This document shows positions 47,884 to 60,303 of a DNA stretch of 64,000 nt, piece by piece. The position numbers and the translations under genes are program-made. Numbering within the stretch: position 1 is the stretch's first letter; each line of letters opens with the position of its first letter. Origin of the DNA: Onthophagus taurus (taxonomy: Eukaryota > Arthropoda > Insecta > Coleoptera > Scarabaeidae); contig NC_091966.1 of the NCBI RefSeq assembly GCF_036711975.1, forward strand, positions 9,617,501-9,681,500. Direction: 5' to 3'. Under the pieces are notes generated by a model. That model saw only the letters and a program-made list of their open reading frames with translations. It was not told where the DNA came from and did not search any database.

Positions 47884-50239
47884 TTAATTAAAAGGCGCGT
47901 GAAACACAGTTGTGACACTTCCATTATCAGTCCATAAATCTATTGTAAAAAAACAAATATTTGTATATAGAAATTAATACCTTTAATGGTTCTTTTAGCT
48001 TTATCGTATATTGAGGCTTCTGATATATCAGATTTTTTATCAATAGAATTATCACTTTCAGCTGGGCTAAGTGGTAGCGAAAAGTTTTCATGTACTACAA
48101 TATAAAAAAAATATCAAACAATAACAAAAATTTCATAACAAATTAAAGTACCTTCAATGGAAAATTTCTTATTATTATTTTTAATATCCGAATTAGCATC
48201 CAATTTTCTTTTAAGATTTTCACTTCTTAAATTAATTTTAGTTTTATCACAACATCCCTTCTCAATTTTGCCAAGATAATTACTTAAAAAGTCTCTGTAT
48301 CTTTTCGTCTTTGGACTATCATCTGTCTTAAGATAATAAACCTCATCATTCATTTCATTTTTTTTATCATTCACATCTTTTTCATCTACATCAGATCCAT
48401 AAGATGATTCATCCACATAACAATTTTCTTTTGCGATCGTTTCATTTAATTTGGCCTCTAAAGCATCCCAAGAAGCGGCGCTTACATTAACAGAGGGTAA
48501 TGGAGGAGATTCAAGAAGAGTTTTAATCGGTTTTTCCCCCGATTTTGGTTCGAATAATTTATGGTTATTTCGTTCTTTTTCAATTTCAGCTAGTTTTTTT
48601 CGAATTTTCATCAACCGTTTAGCTTCTTGAAAATTTGAAGCAAATTTTGGTTTAAATAATTTAATTTCTCCACTACTTATCGATATTTCTTCATCTAAAT
48701 TAACAGCGGAAGATACTTCATCTACCATATCAGAATTACCAGAATCTCCCGAATTTGTATTATTTGAAGATTTTTTTTCTTGTTGAGAAGATTGAACATT
48801 GGAAGAAAATGATTCAAAAGAACTCGATGTGCTTTTTAAACTTGAATGACCATCGTTTGAATCGCGATCCGTTGATCTTCGATCACTTCGTTTCTTTGTA
48901 TCGCTTTCGCAATCTTTTTTGTCTTTATTTTTTGAATCTTTTTTATCTTTACTCCGAGAGGATGATGTTTTCGAATGGTGACTTGAATGGTGATTATCCT
49001 TTTTGTGTTTATCGGATGATGATGATGAAGAATGATGTCTTTTAGAATCTTTCTTCTTGTCATCTTTGTATTTATCTTTTGATGATTCTTTGCTGGATGA
49101 TGAAGATACTTTTGATTTACTTCTTGAGCTGGAAGACGAATCTTTATGTGAACGATGGCTACTACTACTATGTCTATGACTGCTACTACTATGACTTTTA
49201 CTCTTTTCTTTCTCTTTATCTTTGTCACTTTTTCCATTTTTAGAACTTGAATCTTTCCGATCCTTACTTTTATCATGATCCCTATGTTTATAATCTTTTG
49301 AATCCTTCCGATCTTTCTCTCTTTTATCAGATCTACTATCATGTCTTGACCTATGACTTTTTTCATCTTTATTTTTGTCATCTTTGCTTTTCTTTTCCTT
49401 ATCATCTTTATTTTTATTTTTTTCAATTTTTGGTTCATCAATTTCCATTTTGGTGTCATTATCATCAGACATAACAATGGACAGTCTATCAGAGCTTTGT
49501 TTAGATGTAATTGATTCTTGATTTGAAGTTTCATTAGCTGCTGGTTTTGAAATTTCGTGTCCATTTGAGTCATGACTAATTAAACCAGAAAATCCAGACA
49601 TGTGACTATCAATTGATGTCTCTTCTGGGGCGACATAAGCGCCTTGTTCTTCCAAAGGTTCGAATGGTGGTGATTCATCTTCATCAATTTTTGAATCATC
49701 CAAAGTTTGATCTTCAATATTTCCCGGTTCTGAGTGCTTATCGGATTCAGGTGATACTGCTTCTAAATCAGTGGGGAGCAACGTTTCTGATTGTGATGGT
49801 TGAGAATCTTTTTTTTCCTCAGTTGGGTGTCGAATACCAAAGAATTTATAAACAAGTTCACTTACTTTTGGAAGAAATATTGAATTTATTTTTGGGTTCA
49901 CGACTTGATCTACTATTCGTTCAACTCCAGTCTCTAAAAATCCAGATCTAAAATACACAAATACAATTTAAGCTCTAATTAAGATAAGTAGACTTACTCG
50001 TAAATGTTTTTTCTTAACATCTCTCGAACATGATTTTTGTTCATATCCGGGCTCCATTTCTGTTTGTTCAAAAACCCACTAACGCTTCCTTCAACGCGTT
50101 GCCGTAGATTTTGATACGCAGGTTTCGTATCAACATCAGCTATACACTCTTTTCTAAACTGATCAAAAATACCCTGAGATTTCACTTCATAGACAATTTT
50201 GTCTATAACCATCGAATCCTCTTGGATATAATTCTGCAT
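47884..50239 (-). CDS. BOD1/Shg1-family protein (BOD1L-like)
   Basis: Four exons: 50239-49998, 49947-48152, 48094-47981 and 47939-47884, joining in phase to 735 residues. The N-terminal ~115 residues form the BOD1 (FAM44/Shg1) domain: IVYEVKSQGIFDQFRKECIA, DVDTKPAYQNLRQRVEG, TGVERIVDQVVNPKINSIF. Related proteins act at kinetochores through PP2A-B56 (BOD1) or as SET1/COMPASS subunits (Shg1, BOD1L). Residues about 170-400 are a very long Ser/Lys/Asp/His-rich tract. A second ordered block follows: FASNFQEAKRLMKIRKKLAE and RYRDFLSNYLGKIEKG. The last 18 codons (DLWTDNGSVTTVFHAPFN then stop) come from a tiny exon. Much larger BOD1L proteins exist in vertebrates; this one is mid-sized. The family call rests mainly on the N-terminal domain. 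Confidence 0.88.
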
Positions 50240-51982
50240 TATAACGAAATATTTCTAAAGCTACTTTTATATACAATTAAAACACAATTACTTAATTTGT
50301 AACAACGTTGTTTTTCACGTAAAAACTATAATAAACAATTATAGGTGATGTTATTTTAATGTTTGACAGATTTTTGACATTTGTTGTATTGTGACGTCAA
50401 AGGGAAGCAACATGAAAAAAATTAAAATATTACTAAAATTAGATTTTTGTTTAATAATTATCATTAAAATATCATTTTAATTAAATGATAAATAAAATTT
50501 ATATAATTGGTTATAACTTATAACCAAACAGTTTTTTTATCTCATTGACAACAAATATTTATATATTCAATTAGTGAGGTTATGTTAAACCTAACCTACA
50601 ACTATAAAAAACGTTATATTTTCCTAATTGTAGAGATATTTAATGAAAAACTGATTTTAGCAAATAAATTGAATTTTTAATATACTTTTTAACTATAAGA
50701 TCTCAAAATATAGTTAGGATTACTTTTTATTTATTCTATGAGATTTCCGATTAGATGAAAGTTTTATCATTTTTTAGAGGATGAAATAAATATCAATTGA
50801 ATTTTGCAAAGACTTTTTAAATGTTAGCATTCTGTGGAAGATAATCCGATATAATCTATATTAAATATGTGTTAAACTATTAAATGCCTACAAATTTATT
50901 AACCAATATTAAATAGCTTAGTTTGCATTAAAAATCTAACTGAGCTGCTAGATTAAGGGTACAATTAGCTACAAACAACTTAAAAGCATAACACTTAAAC
51001 CATTTATAAACAGAAATAAGATATTACATTTACCATTTATTTATTATTTTATGAAAAAGCATTTTTCAATAACCTTACTTCAACAAAAATGTATTTGTAA
51101 CAAACGTAAGATTTTATTGATTAATTGAATGTAAAGAAAACTAATTAGATTTTTATTTTCAGACTATCTACATCAAAAAGCTTTCTGCTCACTTATACAC
51201 CTACAATTGAATCAGAATGATGTGTTAAGTTGGTAAGAAAACCATTTCAAATCATAAGGAATGTGGTAAAACATTTTGCACAACACAACTTTTCACAATA
51301 TGAGGATACATACAAGGGAAACACCATTTAAGTATTAATATTCTCTAAAAGCTTTCTGATCTAAGCTGGGATTAAAAGAACACAGCAAACAAGTTTAATG
51401 GTATGTTTGAGAATATATAAGAGTAAAATACCATTAATTGTAAAAAGGAACAAGATCTTGGAGCAATACTAAGGTTCATTAAAGACTTACATTTGCCCTA
51501 AACCTTTGGAGGGCTTAAGTTACAATAAATCTTATATGTTGTGGTGACCAGAGGGGTCGTTCCCCTCAGCAATAATAATAATAATGTTTTTCTTGAAAAG
51601 TTACGTACGAATTACAAAATTGTGATTATTCTGTAACAATTTTTACTACAACAATAAAAACAAATCGTTTAATGATTTTGTTATGGTTATATTAATATTG
51701 TTACATATAGGCAACTTATTTTACACCGTTGCATGAATCCTTTATTTATCTATCCTTGTTCAATTCATTGAAATCATACCCAACTGACGTCAATACATAG
51801 AGATAGAAAAACGACGCCATATCAACGCAGTTGTTTTGGATTACGCCATTCCACATCATCTATTAAAACCATATTAAATCATTGAACGCCCATCAAAAAA
51901 TATTAGTTAGTGAGGTTATGTTAAACGTCATCTACAAATCTGTGTGTTAAATTTTGATCGAAAGATATTTTACATTTTCCTA
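50240..51982. promoter_or_regulatory. Head-to-head spacer between BOD1-like and ZAD zinc-finger genes
   Basis: Holds both promoters and the decayed zinc-finger copy (50570-51400). Near 51530-51590 a GGTCGTTCCCCTCAG motif followed by an (AAT)n run looks like the 3' tail of a non-LTR element. The sequence before the functional gene start (near 51905-51930) is repeated before the decayed copy. Confidence 0.5.
50570..51400 (+). pseudogene. Decayed duplicate of the ZAD zinc-finger gene
   Basis: Segment by segment this matches 51905-53900 in the same order and orientation. Examples: TTAGTGAGGTTATGTTAAAC (5' flank), ACTATTAAATGCCTAC and CAATTAGCTACAAACAAC (ZAD region), AAAACCATTTC (finger 3), then ATGAGGATACATAC...ACACCATTTAAG and AAAAGCTTTCTGATC...GGATTAAAAGAACACA (fingers 11-12). 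Stops and indels are everywhere. A large part of the middle of exon 2 and fingers 4-10 are missing. The acceptor-like TTTTCAG before the finger-2 match is kept and intron 1 seems retained, so it arose by DNA duplication and not by retroposition. It is an old tandem copy judging by the divergence. Confidence 0.8.
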
Positions 51983-54254
51983 ATGGCAACGGTTGGAAAA
52001 GAAGAACCGATTTCCATAGTTAAATTGGTCGATTATACGATTTCGATTTGTCGAGTATGTTCATTAAGTACTGAGTGCCAAAATATATTTTCCATGAAAT
52101 ATTGCGATCTTACATTCGCCGATTTATTTTATTATTCTACTAGAATTGAGGTGAGTTTTAAACATTTTTGTATATTTTATTAAATTTTTTTAATTCTTTA
52201 TTTGGACATGTCTTATTTTGTATAAAGTCCATTAAGTTTTTGAAATTTTTTAAATTTTCATAGCTTTCTCCTGAGGATAATCCATATCATGTATGTTTAA
52301 TGTGTGTTGGGAAACTATTAAATGCTTACGAATTTATTATTCAATGTGAAAAAGCTTGGTATGCTCAAAAACTAACCAGATTGAGCGCGCAATTAGCTAC
52401 AAACAACAAACAATTTAAAGCAATAGCACCTAAACCCTTAACAGATGTAACAGTTTATGTTGATGTCCCCAAAGAATTTGTTGAAAATGCAGGAAACCAA
52501 CAAGAAGTTATTGTATTTACTGATGATGATGGAGTGATTAAAGGCAATCAAATTTTTAGTGTTATTGAAGATGAATCTGGAAATATGAGTACAAAAGGTT
52601 TAAATTCTAAAATTAAAAGTTTACCAATTAAAAAACAAACATTGATCAAAATCCTTGCAAAAGAAGGTGAAGATGTAGAACAAGAAAATAACGATAAAGA
52701 TGATATTTTTGAAGATATTTTACAGGAATTAACTGAAGCTGAAGCAAATTCAAATTTAAATGATAACGAGAAAGATGATGAAACTGAAATTGAAAGCACC
52801 ACGGAAATCGGAGAGGAATTAGATATCAAACCTCCTTATAAATGTGTGAAATGCAATAAAGTTTTTAGGCAAATTCATTATTTAAATAAACATATATTAG
52901 ATCATCTTAATTTTAAGAAGTGTTGCAATATTTGTAACAAAGGTACGCTTTTAATTTGATTTGAATTTTTTTTAATCAACTTGTATTTTTAGAATTTTCT
53001 AATCAAAAAGCACTTTCTCTACACTTACACACCCACAGATCAAATCGTCAAATGGTGTGTGAACATTGTGGAAAAACCATTTCAAGACACTCATTTAAAA
53101 GCCATTTCGAAAGATATCATTCAGAAGAAGCAAAGGAATTTTCTGAAAAAAAGTCTTGTAGGATTTGTTCAATCCCAGTAACAACACATCAAGAACTAAC
53201 AGCTCATATGCAAGCTTTTCATTCACAAAATGATCATTTATGTAACATTTGTGGAAAAACATTTTTAGGTCTAGCTCGCTTAAAAAAGCACATGTTAATT
53301 CACGACGAACGACGTCGAGTTTCTTGTACGATTTGTAATAAAGTATTTAGCTCGCGAGAAAGTTTAAAACAACACGTTTATACTCACACGGGAGTTAAAC
53401 CGTATCAATGTCATATATGTGGGAAGCGTTGCACTCAAAGTCAACAATTAAAAGCTCACATTCGAATACATACTGGCGATAAACCGTATACATGTAAATT
53501 TTGTGGAAATTCATTCACAACATCGGCCGCTTTAAAAATACACGTACGTGGTCGTCATTTTAATGATAAACCGCATGTTTGTGACGTATGTGGAAAATGT
53601 TTTATTCAAAGAGGTCCGCTAGAGAGGCATTTAAGATTACATGCAATGGGAAGAAAAAACAGTTATCATAACCGAAATTCTTGGCCATGTAGTTTATGTA
53701 ATACCGTTTTTGAAACGCGAAGAGAACATTTGGCACATCAATGTCCTAACATTCATTTAGCACCTTATGAATGTGGCGAATGTGGTAAAAAATTCCGTAT
53801 GAAACCACTTTTAACAGTTCACATGAGAATACATACGGGTGAAACCCCGTTTAAGTGTCAATATTGTCCAAAAGCTTTTCGATCCAAACCAGGATTAAAG
53901 GAACACACTTATATGCACACAGGTGAAAAAAGATATATTTGCGATATTTGTGGAAAGGGTTGTGTACAAAGACAACAACTCATATCGCATATGAGAATTC
54001 ATACGGGGGTTAGACCATATAAATGTTATGATTGTGGCAGTACTTTCACTCTTAAAGGAAATTTAACGGTACATATGAGAATGCATACTGGGGAAACTCC
54101 ATATAAATGCGAATGTGGGGCTAGTTATTACGCTTCAAATGCATTGAAGAGACATCAAGTGAGATGTAACCTGTTTATTTATGAGGAAACCGTTAACGAA
54201 TGCGAAGTCTACACTGAAAATATTGATTTTGATAATGAAAGTGTGTCAAATTAG
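51983..54254 (+). CDS. ZAD-type C2H2 zinc-finger protein
   Basis: Exons 51983-52150, 52264-52942 and 52993-54254 give 702 residues. The N-terminal ZAD (zinc-finger-associated domain) shows its four cysteines as CRVC (23, 26) and CLMC (67, 70); ZADs dimerise insect transcription regulators. An acidic linker follows (QENNDKDDIFEDILQEL). Then come about 15 zinc fingers, 13 with the canonical C-X2-C...H-X3-4-H pattern (for example YQCHICGKRCTQSQQLKAH) and TGEKPY-like linkers; one near the middle (WPCSLCNTVF) and the last (YKCECGASYY) are irregular. A nuclear DNA-binding role is expected; targets are unknown. No orthologue name is justified, because the family expands lineage by lineage. AATAAA at 54422. 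A decayed copy lies just upstream. Confidence 0.93.
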
Positions 54255-55360
54255 AATGATTTTTTAATATTGAGAAGCTATTTTATGTTTGTAAATAAGA
54301 TATGTGATGTTTTTCTTTACTAAAATGACTTTTGTTTAAATATTTGTAATATATATGTAAATATTTGTTATTTTTTTTGTATTTAAAGCAGAGTTCTTAT
54401 TGTGTTAAAAAATGATGTTCTAATAAACATATTTTAAACAGTCTATTATATATTTTGTATTCTGCATACAATTATTTGCACCAAGGGGACTCTCTGGGGT
54501 CCTTTAAGGTACTTTTTATGTAAGGGGAGAAAACTCAAGGGACATTACTGATTAATTCCAATACTTTGAAATATCAGTGGTGTCATATTATGTATAAGCT
54601 TCAAGAAGAAGAGTTCAGCATCACAAGCGCTGGCTAAGGGTCTTAATCTTGAAATGTATGCAAGAAGAGTCATAGCCAGAGTATTGTATTGAACATTTAA
54701 AACATAAGTATTTTACAAATCAAACCTAGCATTCGCAAGGCTTTAGATACCATCAAATTGATATGTATGTAAATAATACAATATATGACAAGATGACTAA
54801 CAACATAAGTTTTCTTCGTCGTATCAACCCTTGGAAGCAACAGATTACTTTCTCTAGACCGGAGCAGGTTAAACTTGCTAGGTTCCGCATAGTGCACACA
54901 CAGTTAACTTCTGGTTACTTATTTACCTTCGAGCGGGCGCGCTGTTATAAAATTTATGACAATTTTCATTTTGATAATATATTATATCTTTTTATATTAT
55001 GCATTTGAAAGGATATAACGCTAAAGTATTGATATAACTATGTATTGAACATGATAAAAAATATTTAAAAAAAATATATTGACTCTATCGTTATGACAAA
55101 AAAAAGTTATAAAATGCAAAAAATTTACACATTACTTGCTGATTTATAAGGCCGTATTTATATTATGGGATGTATTAAGGGATATAAATGTATTATAAAC
55201 ACGTTTTGACTTCTACATGAAGATTTCGGATAGTTTGCACATTTTTGAAAAATACAGGTCCGAAATGACAATTTTGTCGGAACCGAAATTTTTTTCAATA
55301 CTTCAATTTTTTCGGTTTTTCGTGAGTTTATGGAAATATTCAATATATTCAAAGGCTTAA

Positions 55361-55640
55361 GACGGCTAAACCTGAATGTTTCTAGTTCTAATGTTAGTTC
55401 TAGTGACACTGTTAGGTAGCGCTACTTAACATAAGATATCACTATGTTGCATATTCTAATTGAACTAACACTAGACTTAGAACTAGAAAGCTAAACCCAA
55501 ATGTTTCTAGGTCTAGTGTTAGTTCTAGTTTTCCACTAGAATCTTTCGTCTTGAGACACGTAGTACTAAATCCGAATGTTTCTAGTTCTAGATCTACTGT
55601 TAGTTCTACTTTTCTTTCAATAAAAATATACCATAATCTA
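55361..55640. repeat. Cluster of GGCTAAACCCGAATG-type small repeats
   Basis: Several partial copies of the family seen in AGL intron 8, recognised by CTAAACC-GAATGTTTCTAG (with one or two changes) and repeated TTCTAG/CTAGAA words at about 55370, 55490 and 55565. No coding content. Confidence 0.65.
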
Positions 55641-55841
55641 ACGTTGAACAACAAAACGTCAACTTTAAATTTATTATTATATTCGTAATATTTATAAAAT
55701 AACCTTTAAAATGAGTCCAAACATGACCGAAACTTGCTTATATCTCGAATAATATTAGAATTAAATGTATGTTTGGGCTGATTTTAAAGGATTTTTTCTC
55801 GAATTCAAAATTGACGTTGACATTTCTAACCGGAAGTTGGC

Positions 55842-55982
55842 GGCTAAACCCGAATGTTTCTAGGTCTAGTATTAATTCTAGTTTTAATTGTTATTCAGCG
55901 TTTGACTGTGGGATACTTTTATTAAACTATAAGTACAACTAACACTACACCCAGAATTAATTAGAAACATTCGAGTTTAGCC
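55842..55982. mobile_element. 141-bp MITE with GGCTAAACCCGAATGTTTCT ends
   Basis: This is the cleanest copy of the family. GGCTAAACCCGAATGTTTCT at the left is mirrored by AGAAACATTCGAGTTTAGCC at the right, one mismatch, with an AT-rich interior containing the TTATTCAGCGTTTGA word also found at 14.0-14.2 kb. It has no coding capacity. Confidence 0.75.
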
Positions 55983-56689
55983 GTGCGTATCTTAAGACGG
56001 ACGAAAACTCAAGATTGTCATAAGGACGTCACCTTTTTCCAAGCAAAACTGCTCAATGCCTGTACTATTAAGCTATGTTGCATTTTATGTGGGCAGTGCA
56101 AGTACACAGTAGTTTCGTAACTATGGTTACTGCATTCATATATTTCGACTTATATGAAATTCCCGGTATGTAGTTTGTAAATGTTGTTAGATTTCAAAAA
56201 TTAATCGATTTCATTTTATGTTTTTAACAATTGTTTAATATGAATTAAATATTTTTACTTTAGCAAAATGTTTTTTATTAAAAATAACGTAATTTTTATT
56301 AATACGGACCTGATATCATAACATTTATGACACGCGCCCGCTCTTGTTATAAAATCGGGCACGCCCGCTCTTGTTATAAAATCCGCTCGAAGGTCAAAGA
56401 GGGAACCTAAGATTATATCTATATGTTCAAACTGCGGGGTGCATTTGACGAATCAACATATCTTACTTGGTTCTGAGTTGTATACCCACGAAAGGAAGCT
56501 ACACAATATCGATAATATGGAAAAGGCTTTTCAAGATCTAGTATATTTGTTAACGTTCTGATTCTGGGCAATGTTCCTTATAATTCGTTAATGTTAACGT
56601 TAATAATCTGGGTTCTAACTAATAATAACAAAAGGCGGTGAAGGTGGTCCTTATTGTTGCATCTTCTTTCTTCTGCTTTCTTATATGTA

Positions 56690-57060
56690 AGCAATTTGCT
56701 TGTTTTTCTTCGACATTTTGCCATGTTTCAGTCTTTTGCGGTTATCACTGCATCGGGGTCTTCCGATGCCCTTACATCCCATTAGTGATTTGTCCCGGGT
56801 AATCTTTATTATTCTGTCGTCGGTCATGCGGTTGAAGTGTTCATTCTATTCTCTTTTTGTTTGCAATACCCATTCACTGATATTATCGATTTTACACATT
56901 CTTCTGATTTCCTCGCTCCTTTCTCGATCCATAACTGCCCTGCCGCTATTTTGCATACCATTTTCATCTTCGTTGTCTTCAATATTTGTTTTGTTTTTTA
57001 GGTTTCTCGCGAAATTTCTGCGGTATATGTTAATATGGGTCTGATTATTGTTTTATAGAT
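56690..57060 (-). mobile_element. LINE fragment, C-terminal to RT
   Basis: On the minus strand the pieces IYKTIIRPILTYTAEIS, KTKQILKTTKMK, NISEWVLQTKREWNEHFNR, MTDDRIIKITRDKS and CKGIGRPR are readable across changing frames. They match the region after the RT palm in many non-LTR elements (usual form: RPILTYAAE...; TEMKTLR; WVLNRKREWNEHVNRM; GRPRKRW). It is decayed and 5'-truncated. Confidence 0.75.
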
Positions 57061-57477
57061 TTAACGTCGAGTCTCACATGCTTATGAGACCAGAACGCCA
57101 AGAAATGCACCCAAAGTTTCCACAATGTTGACCAAGTTTTCAGCAAACTTTTCGGGCACATCTCCAATTTCAACATTACTTTTGTCAAAAAAAAATTGTC
57201 ATACACGAACAGTCCAAACGATCCCGCTAACTCACATTTGGTATATTGCAATGATAATAATATAATAATAAATCAATAGATAATCTAAATTTAGTCCCAA
57301 AATCTTATTGTTTAGATAGTTTGTTTCTTGAACATATATTAGGTATATTTTCAAACTCTTATCAGTACCAATCAAGCGGTTTTGGAAAGGCTATTATTCT
57401 CTCGTGATAGAAGGGAGGGCCGTTCGTTAGGTGTTGTTGCATTTGTTGGCCTATAGCATTTCACTCAGTTACTATCA

Positions 57478-58275
57478 TGGAGTCGTGGACGCTAGAACAT
57501 CGGATAATTGCGTACGATTGTTTTGTTAAAATACGTGTGTTTTGTCATAGATTATATATTATAATGTTCATCAAAATGATGGTGTTCCCACGCGTGACAC
57601 AATCTTGCGTAGGGTTAATCATCTTCGAACTACGGGCTCAATGATTAAAAAGAAACGCCCGGTCGCCAACGTACTGCGCGGACCTCAGAGAACATTGAAA
57701 GGGTCAGAGCTTTGTCAGACAAGCAATATTGAGAAGCCCAAGTCGCTCTGCTTGCAAACATTGTGCTGCAGTTGAAATCAGTAATCGCACTGTAAGACGG
57801 ATTTTGCATACAGACTTACAATTTCACCTTTCCAAGATAGCTATTGTGCAGAAGCTAAGTGTAACAGATTACCGCCAACGAGTGACTTTATGAACAAAAT
57901 GAAAACATTATGGTGGTAATGAGTGATGCGGCATTTGCACCTTAATGGTGCCGACAAAATCGTCGGTATTGGGCTACAGAAAATCCTCGACACTTCCTTG
58001 AGAAACCACCGCATAGCCCTAAGGTTACAGTTTCGTGCGCGATACGAAAATTCGACATCATCGCCAGAGTTACAAAGACGGAATATTGATAGTCAGCTTT
58101 TGTGGTTTCAGCAAGATGGAGCCTGGCGGTGTGTGGTCATAACAACAATAGCTATTCTTCGACCCCTGTTTCATAATTATCTCATTTCGAGATTTGGTGA
58201 TATGTTATTACTTTTTTTTTTTATGACTTTTTTTTATGGGGATACCTGAAAGAACATGTTTACAAGGACAAGCTA
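57478..58275 (+). pseudogene. Mariner-type transposase remnant (DUF4817 HTH + DDE), second copy
   Basis: The start MESWTLEHRIIAYDCFVK at 57478 matches the DUF4817 helix-turn-helix. Later pieces in changing frames include GRQRTARTSENIERVRALS, HLNGADK, the catalytic-region LLWFQQDGA, and FHNYLISRFGD. The copy ends at FYGDT*KNMFTR-like sequence, shortly before the mitoribosomal gene's stop, so the C-terminus is missing. The sequence differs clearly from the transposase at 30.6 kb and belongs to another subfamily. No terminal repeats were found. Confidence 0.8.
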
Positions 58276-58336
58276 ATAAAAAGTTAAGATTTTTTTAAAT
58301 TCTATTTAAAAATTGACAACTTCCTAAATCAATATT

Positions 58337-59366
58337 TTAACCTAACTTAACAGGTTGAACAAAAGTTCTCTTCCTCTTCATCTTACGTTTAGTAATATCT
58401 AATTTTTGCAAATGAGTCTGAATTTCTGAATAAATTTCTTTTTGTTCCTCCTCAGGAATTGTCCTCATGTACTCTTTCATTAAATCATACTTCTCCCAAG
58501 GTTTAGCCAATTCCTCAGCTCTTTTATAGAACCTTTCAGGTAGTCCCAAATCTTGCACACCTTTCAGATTTTTCCGCTCCCACCTTTCCAACCAAGGTCT
58601 TGGTTTTAGTTTTACTTTTAAACTGTTAACAGGTACCGGCGCACCATCAGGTAATTGTTCAGCTTCCATGTTCACATCAATAGTGCTGTATTCTGGGAGG
58701 GCGTCTCTTAAATAAAGGAGTTCATCATCGAGGCGTTTTTCAAGTTTTAAAACTTCTACTTTTTGAATGCTTGGATCGTAAAGTTCATATAAAATTTCGA
58801 CACCCTTTAAAAAAAATAGTTAATTTAATTAAATTAATAAATTAGTTTATCTTACTTGTTGTTCTATTATATTTCTTAAGATAAATTTAGCTCGCAAACC
58901 ACAACCTTCTCTTTTAATACAAATCCCAACAAATTTTTGCGGTTTTCCCGGCGTGTGCTTATCGGCAGATGTCACCGATAATATTGAACCTAAATTTAAA
59001 TGTTACCCTTTTACAATTACAACTTAAAAATTTACTAACCAACATAAAATTCTGGAATATCGATTTGAGTTCTTCTCGCTAACATATCTTTACGTTCGAG
59101 TTTTTCTCTTAACGAATTTCGAAATTCTATTTTAGGATCTGGAAGGAATTCCGGGTATTTAAACCTATAATCGGCAAGATTATTTTTCTGGGGCTCTTCA
59201 TTTTGCTCGATTTTCACAGCTACAGTGCTTTTCGATAAAATGCTGATGAATGACCTATTTCCTTGATTATTGAAACAAAATTATTAAGTATTGTGAAAGT
59301 TTAAGTTTGCTATATACCTTGTTTAGGCGATAAAATGCTAAATGATACTTTTGAAAGCATATTCAT
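58337..59366 (-). CDS. mRpL19: Mitochondrial ribosomal protein bL19m
   Basis: Four exons: 59366-59318, 59261-59040, 58989-58856 and 58804-58337, joining in phase to 290 residues. It is a large-subunit protein of the mitochondrial ribosome. The first ~35 residues ([13 protein letters not shown] then a basic/serine stretch) suit a mitochondrial presequence. The L19 core reads [52 protein letters not shown] and [19 protein letters not shown], then DVNMEAEQ and [10 protein letters not shown], close to vertebrate MRPL19. The tail is basic ([10 protein letters not shown]). The first of two nearby ATGs was taken as start. A dead mariner-type element ends about 60 bp beyond its stop. Confidence 0.95.
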
Positions 59367-60303
59367 TATGTTTTTGATATTTTCCACAGTAAGTATAGGT
59401 TTGGTTTTTTTTTTAGGTTATGTCAAATTTATATTTTAAGTAATAGATGTCGCTGAGGTCGCTTTTAAATTGAAATTTTAATAAAATTAATTAATATACA
59501 AGTCTTTGAAAGTATGCCTGTATGTATTTCAGTGGCATACAAATAATGCAGAGGTAGAAGCCTATTGTAGTAGTACAAATTAAGTACAATAAGTTGTATG
59601 AAACTAAACTATGTTTTAGTGCAAATCCTGTGAGATTGTACTCATTGAATGAAGCAACAAAAGGGTACACTGCAGATATAGTGCAGCAGAATCACAAGCA
59701 GAATGAATGATATTCAGTGGTGGAGATAACTTGTAATTTATAACCAAAAATTGTATCATTCATACTTACATCCATAATGTCCCCATTGCATAACAACATT
59801 TTCATTTCTTTAACCACATAACATTTTTTCAATTGGTTTATTCATTGCTCAATATGAACCAAGATCAAGAAAAAATATCTATTATCGTATTAAATGCATA
59901 ACTGATTATCGAGAATCCTTTGGAACCATTAAGAATGTTATCAAAATCAATTAGATTTGGATGAAATCAACAAAATTCATATATTTTAAAACGATTAAAT
60001 TTAATAGTTAACCAATAACTAAATAAAGACTGCTAAAGAAATGATAAACTCAACAAATAAAAGAAACCAATCTCCTCTGTATTTCAAAGTTAAATTAGTA
60101 TAATTTTTGAAACTATCCCTAATTATCAAACATGACCTCAGAGAACTAGAAGGACATACTAACTGCTCTATAATTATTACTGTATGTGCACGCTACGTTA
60201 ATAATAGCATAAAATTTTAAACACGAAACCACTTCGGATTGTATATATAGGATCTCAACTTATTCTCATCTCTTATTCCCATCTCTTCAATCGTTCCAAA
60301 AAC
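59367..60303. promoter_or_regulatory. Divergent promoter region mRpL19 / SDR
   Basis: A 0.94-kb spacer with both promoters. The SDR side has a clear TATA box at 60242. The rest is AT-rich with no open frame of note. The SDR gene has its core promoter only about 60 bp before its ATG. Confidence 0.55.
60242..60249 (+). promoter_or_regulatory. TATA box of SDR gene
   Basis: TATATATA lies 55 bp before the start codon at 60304. That predicts transcription start near 60272 and a 5' UTR of about 30 bases. It is the only convincing TATA box before a gene in this window, which suits a regulated gene better than a housekeeping one. Confidence 0.6.

Larger units (their letters stand above)
54929..56394. 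mobile_element. Possible non-autonomous element with CCTTCGAGCGG inverted ends
   Basis: The left end carries CCTTCGAGCGGGCGCGC followed by TGTTATAAAAT. The right end carries the complement, CCGCTCGAAGG, and two further inverted copies of the GAGCGGGCG...TTATAAC unit (about 56330-56394). The GC-rich ends stand out from AT-rich surroundings. The interior contains the small elements at 55360-55990 and no coding region. I could not define a target-site duplication, so the call is tentative. Confidence 0.45.

Noticed and set aside
48836-49573. Long minus-strand frame rich in Lys/Ile and plus-strand frames over the BOD1-like exon 2
   Set aside because: They are shifted or antisense readings of the Ser/Lys/Asp low-complexity tract; the frame continuous with the BOD1 domain is the real one.
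56700-57044. Plus-strand Ser/Leu-rich 114-codon frame
   Set aside because: The opposite strand carries recognisable LINE blocks, so this is an antisense shadow.
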